In this document: positions 1 through 5,184 of the stretch, in pieces
How the letters are laid out: each line of letters opens with the position of its first letter
Position numbering within the stretch: the stretch's first letter is position 1
Source of the DNA: Candidatus Cloacimonas sp. 4484_275
GTDB taxonomy: Bacteria > Cloacimonadota > Cloacimonadia > Cloacimonadales > TCS61
Length of the DNA stretch: 5,184 bases
Assembly (NCBI GenBank): GCA_002085205.1
Contig: NATF01000068.1
Coordinates: 1-5,184, forward strand
Direction of reading: 5' to 3'
Notes under the pieces: generated by a model
Databases searched by the model: none
What the model was told of the DNA's origin: nothing
What the model saw: only the letters and a program-made list of their open reading frames with translations
Program-made: the position numbers and the translations under genes

Positions 1-126
1 AGATTTTTTCTCTTTGTTTTTTTGAAGTCCCAGCCGGAAAAAATGGATTAATTCATAAATTTCGTTTAATTTGTCCTCCGGAAGAAGCTTAATCTCTTCC
101 CAAACTTTTTTCCTAATAAGCAACAT
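1..126 (-). CDS. Small antitoxin-like protein, C-terminus cut by window edge
   Basis: Seen: from the ATG at 126-124 an open frame of 42 codons runs off the left edge without a stop. It begins MLLIRKKVWEEIKLLPEDKL and continues with NEIYELIHFFRLGLQ, then a lysine-rich stretch. A GAGGT Shine-Dalgarno (131-135, minus strand) stands 4 bases before the ATG, so the start is well supported. Known: short helical segments of the type 'LPEDKLxEIYxLIxFxRLGL' occur at the N-terminus of small proteins, many of them antitoxins of type II toxin-antitoxin pairs (compare the DUF2281-like 'lp.e.l.evldfi.fL' pattern). Inferred: an antitoxin or small regulatory protein whose toxin partner, if any, would lie further left, outside the window. 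An inverted repeat at 151-167 upstream could be its operator. The gene itself is fairly certain; the function is tentative, because the visible part has no DNA-binding fold I can name. Confidence 0.65.
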   Translation of the reverse strand, partial: MLLIRKKVWEEIKLLPEDKLNEIYELIHFFRLGLQKNKEKKS

Positions 127-130
127 AATT

Positions 131-135
131 ACCTC
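131..135 (-). promoter_or_regulatory. Ribosome binding site of the small antitoxin-like gene
   Basis: GAGGT on the minus strand, four bases (AATT) before the ATG at 126-124. It is the main support that the short, edge-truncated reading frame is a real gene. Confidence 0.6.
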
Positions 136-150
136 GTTTCACATTTCTTC

Positions 151-167
151 GTTCAACCGATTTGAAC
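151..167. promoter_or_regulatory. Perfect inverted repeat, possible operator
   Basis: GTTCAA-CCGAT-TTGAAC is a perfect 6-5-6 inverted repeat lying 25 bases upstream of the start codon of the small minus-strand gene. The arms do not extend further. Its size and position suit a binding site for a dimeric regulator, and antitoxins often bind their own promoter region. A weak -10-like TATAGA (185-190, minus strand) lies just upstream of it. The regulator is unknown and the repeat may be chance. Confidence 0.3.
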
Positions 168-221
168 ATTTCCGTCTTTGTTCTTCTATAAAAAATATTT
201 CATTCTCCGATAATAACAATT

Positions 222-240
222 AAAAATTCTTTCAAAGAAT
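222..240 (-). terminator. Weak hairpin plus T-run just after the restored queH stop
   Basis: On the minus strand ATTCTT-TGA-AAGAAT forms a 6-bp stem followed by four or five T. It begins at the last base of the TGA (242-240) that ends queH in the -1 frame. The stem has only one G-C pair, so termination would be weak. Its position directly after that stop, rather than after the in-frame TGA at 262-260, agrees with 240 being the original gene end. Confidence 0.3.
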
Positions 241-317
241 CACTCCCATTCCTTTTTATTCAAATATCTGTCGCGTTCGCTGTAAATACAGCCGCAATAT
301 TGTTGGCGATACATTCC
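240..317 (-). pseudogene. queH: Out-of-frame C-terminal tail of QueH
   Basis: Reading the minus strand from 317 gives GGA ATG TAT CGC and so on, translating as GMYRQQYCGCIYSERDRYL plus NKKEWE and a TGA at 242-240. YRQ-YCGC-YSER is the conserved end of the QueH family and supplies cysteines thought to bind the metal centre. It is one frame (-1) from the main reading frame. The switch lies in TCC-AAAAA-G-AAAAA-GG (316-331). One extra A would give LSKKEKGMYRQ, and two fewer would give LSKEKGMYRQ, the spacing I would expect for the family. It has no start signal of its own. Confidence 0.85.
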
Positions 318-790
318 TTTTTCTTTTTGGAAAGCGCAATTCCTTCCTTCCAATATTCTCGAAAATCCTCATAATAGAATTTCACGCCGTATTCTTTCGC
401 CAGCGATTCGCCTATCTCTTTTACCATGGTATGATTTTGGAATTTACTGTAAAGAAGCGTCGTCGTGAAATAATCGAAATTTCCCTTTTTCGCGATAATA
501 GCCGCATATTTCAAGCGATCATAATAACAAAACTGACAGCGTAAGCTTTCGCGGAAGCTCGCTTTTCTGAGAAATGCTTCCAATTTATATTCGTCCTTCC
601 AAATCATTCTGATATTTTCGGTTTCGACAAATTCTTCCAATGTTTTTTTTCTTTTTTCATACTCCTGATAAGGATGAATATTCGGATTGAACCAAAATCC
701 GAATATTTCAAATCCTTTTTCTTTCAAATGATAATAAGGCGCCACGAAACATGGCGCACAACAAATATGAACGAGTATTTTAACGGACAT
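260..790 (-). CDS. queH: QueH, epoxyqueuosine reductase (frameshifted near the C-terminus)
   Basis: Known: QueH (formerly DUF208) reduces epoxyqueuosine to queuosine in tRNA, the last step of queuosine synthesis. It is a metal/Fe-S enzyme unrelated to QueG. Seen (176 residues): HICCAPC at 8-14 (Cys10, 11, 14), NPNIHPYQEYEKR at 35-47, CQFCYYDRL at 85-93, YSKFQNH at 114-120 and DFREYWKEG at 142-150, all family hallmarks in the usual order. After LSK (153-155) the in-frame tail is unrelated to the family. The expected ending, MYRQQYCGCIYSERDRY, lies in the -1 frame and stops at 242-240, giving about 183 residues. The in-frame product lacks the YCGC cysteines and is probably inactive unless frameshifting occurs. 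The start is the only good candidate: the TAG of the dehydrogenase gene is in the same frame, 9 bases upstream, and the family motif begins at residue 8. Probably co-transcribed with that gene. Confidence 0.93.
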   Translation of the reverse strand: MSVKILVHICCAPCFVAPYYHLKEKGFEIFGFWFNPNIHPYQEYEKRKKTLEEFVETENIRMIWKDEYKLEAFLRKASFRESLRCQFCYYDRLKYAAIIAKKGNFDYFTTTLLYSKFQNHTMVKEIGESLAKEYGVKFYYEDFREYWKEGIALSKKKKECIANNIAAVFTANATDI

Positions 791-795
791 TCCTC
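791..795 (-). promoter_or_regulatory. Unusually close ribosome binding site of queH
   Basis: GAGGA on the minus strand abuts the queH ATG with essentially no spacer (GAGG plus one A). No other start codon lies in the first ten codons. The dehydrogenase stop codon (802-800) is 9 bases upstream in the same frame, so queH translation may depend partly on ribosomes finishing the upstream gene. Confidence 0.4.
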
Positions 796-799
796 GAAA

Positions 800-1945
800 C
801 TAAAATTCCTTTAACAGATTGGCGGCGATGATTGAACGCTGAATCTGATTTGTTCCTTCATAGATTTGGGTAATTTTGGCGTCTCTCATCATCTTTTCCA
901 CCGGATATTCTTTCATATAACCGTAACCGCCGAGAATTTGTACGGCATCCGTCGTCACTTTCATTGCCACATCGGAAGCAAAAACTTTGCACATTGCCGA
1001 TTCTTTGCTGTATTTTTTTGCTCCGGCATCAATCATGCGAGCGGTGCTCATAACCAAAGAACGAGCGGCTTCGATTTGGGTTGCCATATCCGCCAACATA
1101 AATTGAACGGCTTGAAAAGAAGAAATCGGTTTGCCGAATTGATATCTTTCTTTGGCATATTTTGCGGCTTCCTCATAAGCTCCCTGAGCGATTCCCACGG
1201 CTTGCGAACCCACCATCGGACGTGATTTATCAAATGTTTTCATAGCAATCATAAAACCGGTTCCTTCTTTTCCAATCAAATTTTCTTTGGGAACGCGACA
1301 ATTGTCGAAAATCAATTCTCTGGTTGCCGAACCTCTGATTCCCATTTTATCTTCTTTCTTGCCGAAACTGAAACCTTCCGTTCCTTTTTCCACAATTATG
1401 CAGGAAGCTCCGCGCGCACCTTTGCTTTTATCAGTTTGCACGAACACGGTGTAAATATCAGCTTCTCCGCCGTTTGTTATCCATTGTTTTGTACCGTTGA
1501 TAATGTAATAATCACCGTCCTTCACCGCAGTCGTCTCGATTCCTCCGGCATCGGAACCGGCATTCGGTTCGGTGAGAGCAAAAGCCGCTAATTTTTCTCC
1601 GGCGGCAATCGGTGGCAAATATTTCTTTTTCTGTTCTTCCGAACCGGAAATAAGAATAGGATAAAGTCCCAAGCCGGTCGCGCCGAAAGCAAGCGCAATT
1701 CCGCCGCAAACACGACTGAGTTCTTCCGTTACGATTGCCAAATCTACAATCTTTCCGCTGATACCGTCATATTCTTCGGGAATCAAAACGGCAAATAAAT
1801 CCGTTTGAGCCATCACTTCCACAATTTCCCACGGAAAAGCGTTTTCTTCATCATATTTTGCTCGTACCGGCTTTATCTTTTCCTCAGCCACTTTTCGTGC
1901 AATTTCCTTTATTTCTAATTGTTCATCGGTTAAGAAATAATCCAT
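800..1945 (-). CDS. Acyl-CoA dehydrogenase, short-chain (butyryl-CoA) type
   Basis: Known: a flavoprotein that oxidises the alpha-beta bond of an acyl-CoA, passing electrons to electron-transfer flavoprotein; some anaerobic relatives run in the reductive direction. Seen (381 residues, normal family length): N-terminal helical domain from DEQLEIKEIARK; family signature 1 ALTEPNAGSDAG at 123-134; KQWITNGGEAD at 153-163; ERYQFGKPI at 266-274; signature 2 from QILGGYGY at 336; and IYEGTNQIQR at 361-370, whose Glu363 sits where short-chain enzymes such as butyryl-CoA dehydrogenase have the catalytic base. The gene is intact. The start is firm: AGGAGG (1950-1955) is 4 bases before the ATG. It is first in a minus-strand unit with queH. 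No ETF or other beta-oxidation gene is visible here, so the substrate (butyryl, another short acyl or an aryl-acryloyl CoA) cannot be fixed. 'bcd' is plausible but not assigned. Confidence 0.96.
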   Translation of the reverse strand: MDYFLTDEQLEIKEIARKVAEEKIKPVRAKYDEENAFPWEIVEVMAQTDLFAVLIPEEYDGISGKIVDLAIVTEELSRVCGGIALAFGATGLGLYPILISGSEEQKKKYLPPIAAGEKLAAFALTEPNAGSDAGGIETTAVKDGDYYIINGTKQWITNGGEADIYTVFVQTDKSKGARGASCIIVEKGTEGFSFGKKEDKMGIRGSATRELIFDNCRVPKENLIGKEGTGFMIAMKTFDKSRPMVGSQAVGIAQGAYEEAAKYAKERYQFGKPISSFQAVQFMLADMATQIEAARSLVMSTARMIDAGAKKYSKESAMCKVFASDVAMKVTTDAVQILGGYGYMKEYPVEKMMRDAKITQIYEGTNQIQRSIIAANLLKEF

Positions 1946-1949
1946 TCTT

Positions 1950-1955
1950 CCTCCT
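1950..1955 (-). promoter_or_regulatory. Strong ribosome binding site of the acyl-CoA dehydrogenase
   Basis: AGGAGG, a full consensus Shine-Dalgarno, on the minus strand four bases before the ATG at 1945-1943. It is by far the strongest ribosome site in the window and suggests high expression of the dehydrogenase. Confidence 0.8.
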
Positions 1956-2026
1956 CAAATTTCTTTTCTTTTTCATTTTTAATTTGATAATTTTTCGTCA
2001 AGTGAAAAGATAAGCCAAGCTTTTTT

Positions 2027-2054
2027 CGGATAATTCTCTTTTTATTGATGACAA
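2027..2054 (-). promoter_or_regulatory. Possible promoter for the dehydrogenase-queH unit
   Basis: On the minus strand TTGTCA (2054-2049, 5 of 6 to the -35 consensus), a 16-base spacer, then TATCCG (2032-2027), a poor -10 match. A second -35-like TTGACG lies at 2001-1996 but lacks a good -10 partner. The region is so AT-rich that chance matches are expected. The proposed -35 overlaps that of the divergent plus-strand promoter. Confidence 0.22.
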
Positions 2055-2072
2055 GTTTTTCCCATTTAGAAT
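2045..2072 (+). promoter_or_regulatory. Probable sigma70-type promoter of the CPBP protease gene
   Basis: TTGATG (2045-2050, 4 of 6), a 16-base spacer and TAGAAT (2067-2072, 5 of 6 to TATAAT). Transcription would start near 2079, leaving a leader of about 30 bases before the ATG at 2109. This also argues against a TTG start at 2076, which would lie upstream of or at the transcript start. Confidence 0.42.
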
Positions 2073-2098
2073 TTTTTGTTTTCAAATAGAAAATTTTC

Positions 2099-2102
2099 GG
2101 AG
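2099..2102 (+). promoter_or_regulatory. Ribosome binding site that sets the CPBP gene start
   Basis: GGAG six bases before the ATG at 2109-2111. A longer frame from TTG at 2076 would add 11 residues but has no such site, and the ATG product starts with MFKK directly before the first membrane helix, as expected. Confidence 0.65.
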
Positions 2103-2108
2103 TCGAAT

Positions 2109-4616
2109 ATGTTTAAAAAAACTGCTTTTTGGACAATTTTCATTTTAATTTCCGTTATCAATATTTTTTTCATTTTTCGTTATTTTCCCAAGGTTATGTC
2201 ATTCGTAAACTTGGATATTAAAATGAGCAGAAAACAGGCTCTGAAAAAAGCTGCGAATCTTTCTCAAAAATATCGGTTAGGACCTCAAAATTACGACGAA
2301 GCCGCTATTTTCGACGAAGATACTTACACTCAAATTTATGTGGAACTCGAAGGCGGCGGAAAATCCGTGTTCAATGAAATGTTAAAAGGAAATCTTTACA
2401 AACCGTATCGCTGGGAAGTTCGTCACTTTAAAGAAAAAGAAACCAACGAAGCATCTTTTTGGTTCACTCCGGCCGGCGAGCCTTACGGATTTTCCGAAAA
2501 ATTGCCAGAATCGCTTTTCCTGAAAAATGTTTCTCCCGATTCCGCCCGCATAATTGCGGAAAATTTCGCCACCGATATTTGGAAAATAAATTTAAACGAT
2601 TTCGAATTGGCGGAAACAAAAACCAATGAAGTCTTGAGCGGCCGCATAGATCACAGTTTCATTTACGAACGACCGAAAGAAAAAATCAATGAAGCACGGT
2701 ATCGCCTTCAAATAACCGTGAGCGGAAACAAGGTTACGGAATTAAAACATTTTATGAAAATTCCCGAAGCATTCGGCAGAAGATATCGAGAAATGCGTTC
2801 CGCCAATAATACAATCGCTACCGCAAGTTTGATTTCAATGGCAATTTTATACGGTTTGGGAGGCATTCTTTTTGGTATTTTCTTTTTAATGAGAAAAAAA
2901 TGGCTTCTTTGGAAACAAGCCGTTTTGTGGGGCTTTATTGTCGCTTTTCTCGGATTCATCGCTCGTTTCAACAATTTGCCGTTACAATGGATTTGGTACA
3001 ACACGGCTATTTCCAAAAACGCTTTTTTGATGGAACAACTTATTCGTTCCCTACTTGCTTTTATTTCTGATTTTCTGCTTCTTTCTCTCACTTTTATGAC
3101 CGCGGAAAGCCTCACCAGAATTGCGTTTCCCAAACACATTCAATTTTGGAAAATCTGGAATAAAGAAGTCGCCGCGTCAAAAAGAGTCTTTGGAAATACA
3201 GTCGCAGGTTATTTGGTCACCACTTTTTCTCTTACTTATATTATTATTTTTTATTTCTTCACCACCAAAAATCTCAATTGGTGGAATCCGGCTTCTCTTT
3301 CCACCGACCCCAATGCTTTGGCAACATATTTTCCGTGGCTTTCGGCAATTGCCAACGCGCTTCACGCCGGTTTTTGGGAAGAATCGCTCTTCCGTGCCAT
3401 TCCGCTTGCCGGAGCGGTTCTAATCGGAAAAAAATTAAAAAAACAAAATTTATTCCTCGTTATCGGTTTGATTATTCAAGCTCTGATTTTCGGTGCGGCG
3501 CATGCGAATTACGCGGCTCAACCTGCTTACGCCAGAGTCGCTGAACTTTTTGTTCCCTCTCTTCTCTTTGCATTTTTGTATCTGCGCTTCGGACTTCTTA
3601 CCGGAATTTTATTCCACTTTTCCTTCGATGCCGTGTTGATGTCCTTGCCTATTTGGATAACTTCCGCTCCCGGAATTTGGTTCGGAAGAATCGCCTTTCT
3701 CATCCTATTTTTTATCCCGATTTTTATCGTATTGTGGAATCGCCTCAAAAACAAAAAATGGATACCCGTGAAAGAGAAATATTTGAACAAAGCGTGGAAA
3801 CCGACTTTGGAAAAAGCCGGAGAAGAAACGGAAACACAAAAAATCGAACTGAAAGATTTTAATCCTAAATTAACAAAAATTTTTGTAATTGTTGCTGTTT
3901 TCGGAATTATTTCTTGGTTGTTATTCACAAATTTCCGCAACTATACCTTACCTCTTAAAATTAACAGAAAAGAAGCTATTTCTCTGGCAAAAAAAGAGTT
4001 GCAAAATCAGGGAATAGAATTTGATGAAAATTGGAAAATTTTGGCTACCATTCAAAATTCCGATAATAGTGACGGTTTCGTTTGGCAAACGGCAGGAAAA
4101 GATATTTACCGGCAATTTTCCGGAAAATATGTCAATCCGCCGATGTGGAAAATTCGATTTGCCAAATTCAGCGGTGATGTGGCGTTGCGCGCGGAAGAAT
4201 ATAATGTCTATGTTTTTGACAACGGAAAAACATATTATGTCTGGAACAAACTCCCCGAAGCAAGCGAAGGAGCTTCTCTCAACGAAACGGACGCGGAAAA
4301 AATAGCGTTGAACGAAATTCGGCAAAGATACAAAATTAATCCGCAAATTCTAAAAAAAATCAATGCTTCTTCCCGGAAAAGACCGAAGAGAATCGACTGG
4401 ACTTTTGTTTACGAAGATACGCTCAACTATCATCTTCCCGAAGGAAAATTATATTATAAAGTAGCAATTGCCGGCGAAAAAGTTTCTAATTTTACCAGAT
4501 TTATTTATGTCCCGGAGAATTGGACGAGAGAACAATATAACAGAACGAAACCGGCAATGATTTTGCAAGAACTGTTCAAAACCATTATTCTTTTAATATC
4601 ATTTTACAAGCGCTGA
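2109..4616 (+). CDS. CPBP (Rce1-like) intramembrane protease with two related outer domains; 3' end frameshifted
   Basis: Known: CPBP/ABI family (PF02517) members are glutamate-type membrane proteases related to Rce1. Seen, numbered from the ATG (835 residues): helix 7-28; outer domain A about 33-230; helices about 235-260, 268-286, 311-331 and 366-384; motif 1 EESLFR at 424-429; motif 2 FGAAH with His465; motif 3 HFSFD, His503 and Asp507; helix 525-544; basic linker 545-588 (KNKK, KEK), likely cytoplasmic; helix 589-606; outer domain B about 611-815; then a helix that is cut off. All expected catalytic residues are present. Domains A and B align with each other (FIYE/FVYE, GNKV/GEKV, IPEAF/VPENW). 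The stop at 4614-4616 falls inside a hydrophobic helix, and the frame continues in -1 to 5083, so this is probably the first 5/6 of a protein of about 991 residues. Substrate unknown. It stands alone on this strand. Confidence 0.88.
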   Translation: MFKKTAFWTIFILISVINIFFIFRYFPKVMSFVNLDIKMSRKQALKKAANLSQKYRLGPQNYDEAAIFDEDTYTQIYVELEGGGKSVFNEMLKGNLYKPYRWEVRHFKEKETNEASFWFTPAGEPYGFSEKLPESLFLKNVSPDSARIIAENFATDIWKINLNDFELAETKTNEVLSGRIDHSFIYERPKEKINEARYRLQITVSGNKVTELKHFMKIPEAFGRRYREMRSANNTIATASLISMAILYGLGGILFGIFFLMRKKWLLWKQAVLWGFIVAFLGFIARFNNLPLQWIWYNTAISKNAFLMEQLIRSLLAFISDFLLLSLTFMTAESLTRIAFPKHIQFWKIWNKEVAASKRVFGNTVAGYLVTTFSLTYIIIFYFFTTKNLNWWNPASLSTDPNALATYFPWLSAIANALHAGFWEESLFRAIPLAGAVLIGKKLKKQNLFLVIGLIIQALIFGAAHANYAAQPAYARVAELFVPSLLFAFLYLRFGLLTGILFHFSFDAVLMSLPIWITSAPGIWFGRIAFLILFFIPIFIVLWNRLKNKKWIPVKEKYLNKAWKPTLEKAGEETETQKIELKDFNPKLTKIFVIVAVFGIISWLLFTNFRNYTLPLKINRKEAISLAKKELQNQGIEFDENWKILATIQNSDNSDGFVWQTAGKDIYRQFSGKYVNPPMWKIRFAKFSGDVALRAEEYNVYVFDNGKTYYVWNKLPEASEGASLNETDAEKIALNEIRQRYKINPQILKKINASSRKRPKRIDWTFVYEDTLNYHLPEGKLYYKVAIAGEKVSNFTRFIYVPENWTREQYNRTKPAMILQELFKTIILLISFYKR

Positions 4617-4636
4617 TTTATATTAATCGTTGGTCT

Positions 4637-5083
4637 TTGATAATCGCTGATTTTTCTACCAGTGAACCGCTCCTGAAAAATTTTTCTCCCGATCTTTTTC
4701 CGATTCGTCCCTCTTATTCCCAATTCGGAGAATATTTTCCGGTTCTCGGAACCATTTTAAATACTCTTTACGAATTTATTAAAGAAACCGTGCTTTTTCT
4801 TTTCTTATTTTACGCTATTGATAAAATTACCTTAAAATGGAATCGAAAAAAATCTTTTGCGGGTATTTTATTCGGTTTTCTTTTCATTGTTTCTTATCTT
4901 TCTCTCTTTCGTTTTTCTCTTTCCTCCGTTCCGATAGTTGCAGCCGTTTTTCTTGCTTTTCAATCGATTGTTCAAATAGTTTACAATGCTTTTCCTGCTT
5001 CCGTCGTTGCCAATATTTTGACTATTATCATAATGTTCCTGTTTACTTTTTACTGGACAAAATTGATGAATAAAAACGAGTAA
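4637..5083 (+). pseudogene. C-terminal membrane part of the CPBP protein in the -1 frame
   Basis: Seen: this frame is open from 4541 to the TAA at 5081-5083. Before the first TTG (4637) it already encodes FNIILQALIYINRWSL, a membrane-helix-like sequence that continues the helix begun by the main frame (ELFKTIILL). With one extra T in the TTTT at 4591-4594 the two join as FKTIILFNIILQALIYINRW. The remainder has hydrophobic segments around VLFLFLFYAIDKI, FAGILFGFLFIVSYLSLF, VPIVAAVFLAFQSIVQIV and ILTIIIMFLFTFYWTKL, and a basic C-terminus likely in the cytoplasm. No Shine-Dalgarno precedes the TTG, and it lies only 20 bases after the preceding stop, so a separate gene (148 residues) is unlikely. 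I see no known catalytic motif in it. It may echo the membrane segment that follows outer domain A. Confidence 0.75.
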
Positions 5084-5132
5084 ATAATGACCACATGAAA
5101 AATTGAGAATATTATTCCCAAATTGTTTCTTA

Positions 5133-5151
5133 ATTTTGTCGGTGACAAAAT
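5133..5151. terminator. Perfect 8-bp hairpin after the CPBP gene, possible terminator
   Basis: ATTTTGTC-GGT-GACAAAAT is a perfect stem-loop 49 bases past the TAA at 5083. No T-run follows directly on either strand, so it is not a textbook intrinsic terminator. It may act as an RNA-stabilising 3' end or a protein site. A second, AT-only stem (AATTTT-CCGA-AAAATT, 5160-5175) followed by AATGTTTTT lies just after it and could supply the T-rich tail. Confidence 0.35.
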
Positions 5152-5184
5152 CATTTGACAATTTTCCGAAAAATTAATGTTTTT

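Noticed and set aside
866..1225. Plus-strand open frame of 119 codons inside the acyl-CoA dehydrogenase gene
   Set aside because: It is fully antisense to an intact, strongly conserved gene. Its translation is Cys/His/Phe-rich without any motif, and no convincing ribosome site was seen.
2076..2108. Longer CPBP start at TTG 2076
   Set aside because: There is no ribosome site, it coincides with the predicted transcript start, and the ATG at 2109 has GGAG at a 6-base spacing.
3527..3940. Minus-strand open frame of 137 codons within the CPBP gene
   Set aside because: It is the antisense shadow of a conserved membrane protein gene, with no family resemblance.
4587..4600. Programmed frameshift at the second broken gene
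   Set aside because: CTT TTA does not allow re-pairing of both tRNAs after a -1 slip, and no stimulatory sequence was recognised. A missing T is more likely.
4637..5083. A separate small membrane protein gene starting at TTG
   Set aside because: There is no ribosome site, the same frame already encodes helix-like sequence upstream of the TTG, and it completes a helix truncated in the preceding gene. A split gene is the simpler reading.
4868..5161. Minus-strand open frame of 97 codons (MSNDFVTDK...)
   Set aside because: Mostly antisense to the shifted C-terminal part of the CPBP gene. Asn/Lys-rich composition reflects the T-rich opposite strand coding for hydrophobic helices.
1..5184. CRISPR array, insertion sequence, tRNA or rRNA
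   Set aside because: Reading both strands showed no regular spaced repeats, no transposase-like protein, no terminal repeats with target duplications and no cloverleaf or rRNA-like conserved stretches.

Overview
The window is AT-rich bacterial DNA with ordinary bacterial gene organisation: Shine-Dalgarno sequences, close gene spacing and the standard code. Lysine-rich proteins and A/T homopolymers are common. No gene here fixes the phylum. An uncultured, possibly anaerobic lineage is only a guess.

Left half, minus strand, read right to left. An acyl-CoA dehydrogenase gene (800-1945) of the short-chain/butyryl type is followed after 8 bases by queH (epoxyqueuosine reductase, the last step of queuosine synthesis for tRNA). 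The two are probably co-transcribed, although their functions are unrelated. QueH is interrupted: its conserved C-terminal cysteine motif lies in the -1 frame and ends at 240 rather than 260, and the shift falls in an A5-G-A5 run. After a gap of about 110 bases that holds a perfect inverted repeat, the first 42 codons of a small antitoxin-like protein run off the left edge (1-126).

Right half, plus strand. Divergent from the dehydrogenase, across a 163-base intergenic region with a plausible sigma70-type promoter, is a long membrane protein gene (2109-4616). It has a CPBP (Rce1-like) intramembrane protease core between two extracytoplasmic domains that are recognisable copies of one another. 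This gene also appears broken by a -1 shift. Its reading frame stops in the middle of a membrane helix at 4616, and the rest (about 150 more residues with several helices) continues in the -1 frame to 5083. Joined, the protein would be about 991 residues. Past 5083 there are only about 100 bases, with a perfect hairpin.

Main points for the reader: two genes in 5 kb each carry an apparent single-base deletion next to homopolymers, which looks more like consensus error than biology, though the queH site has features of a slippery sequence. The most unusual protein is the CPBP protease with duplicated outer domains. I see no mobile element, CRISPR array, tRNA or rRNA.
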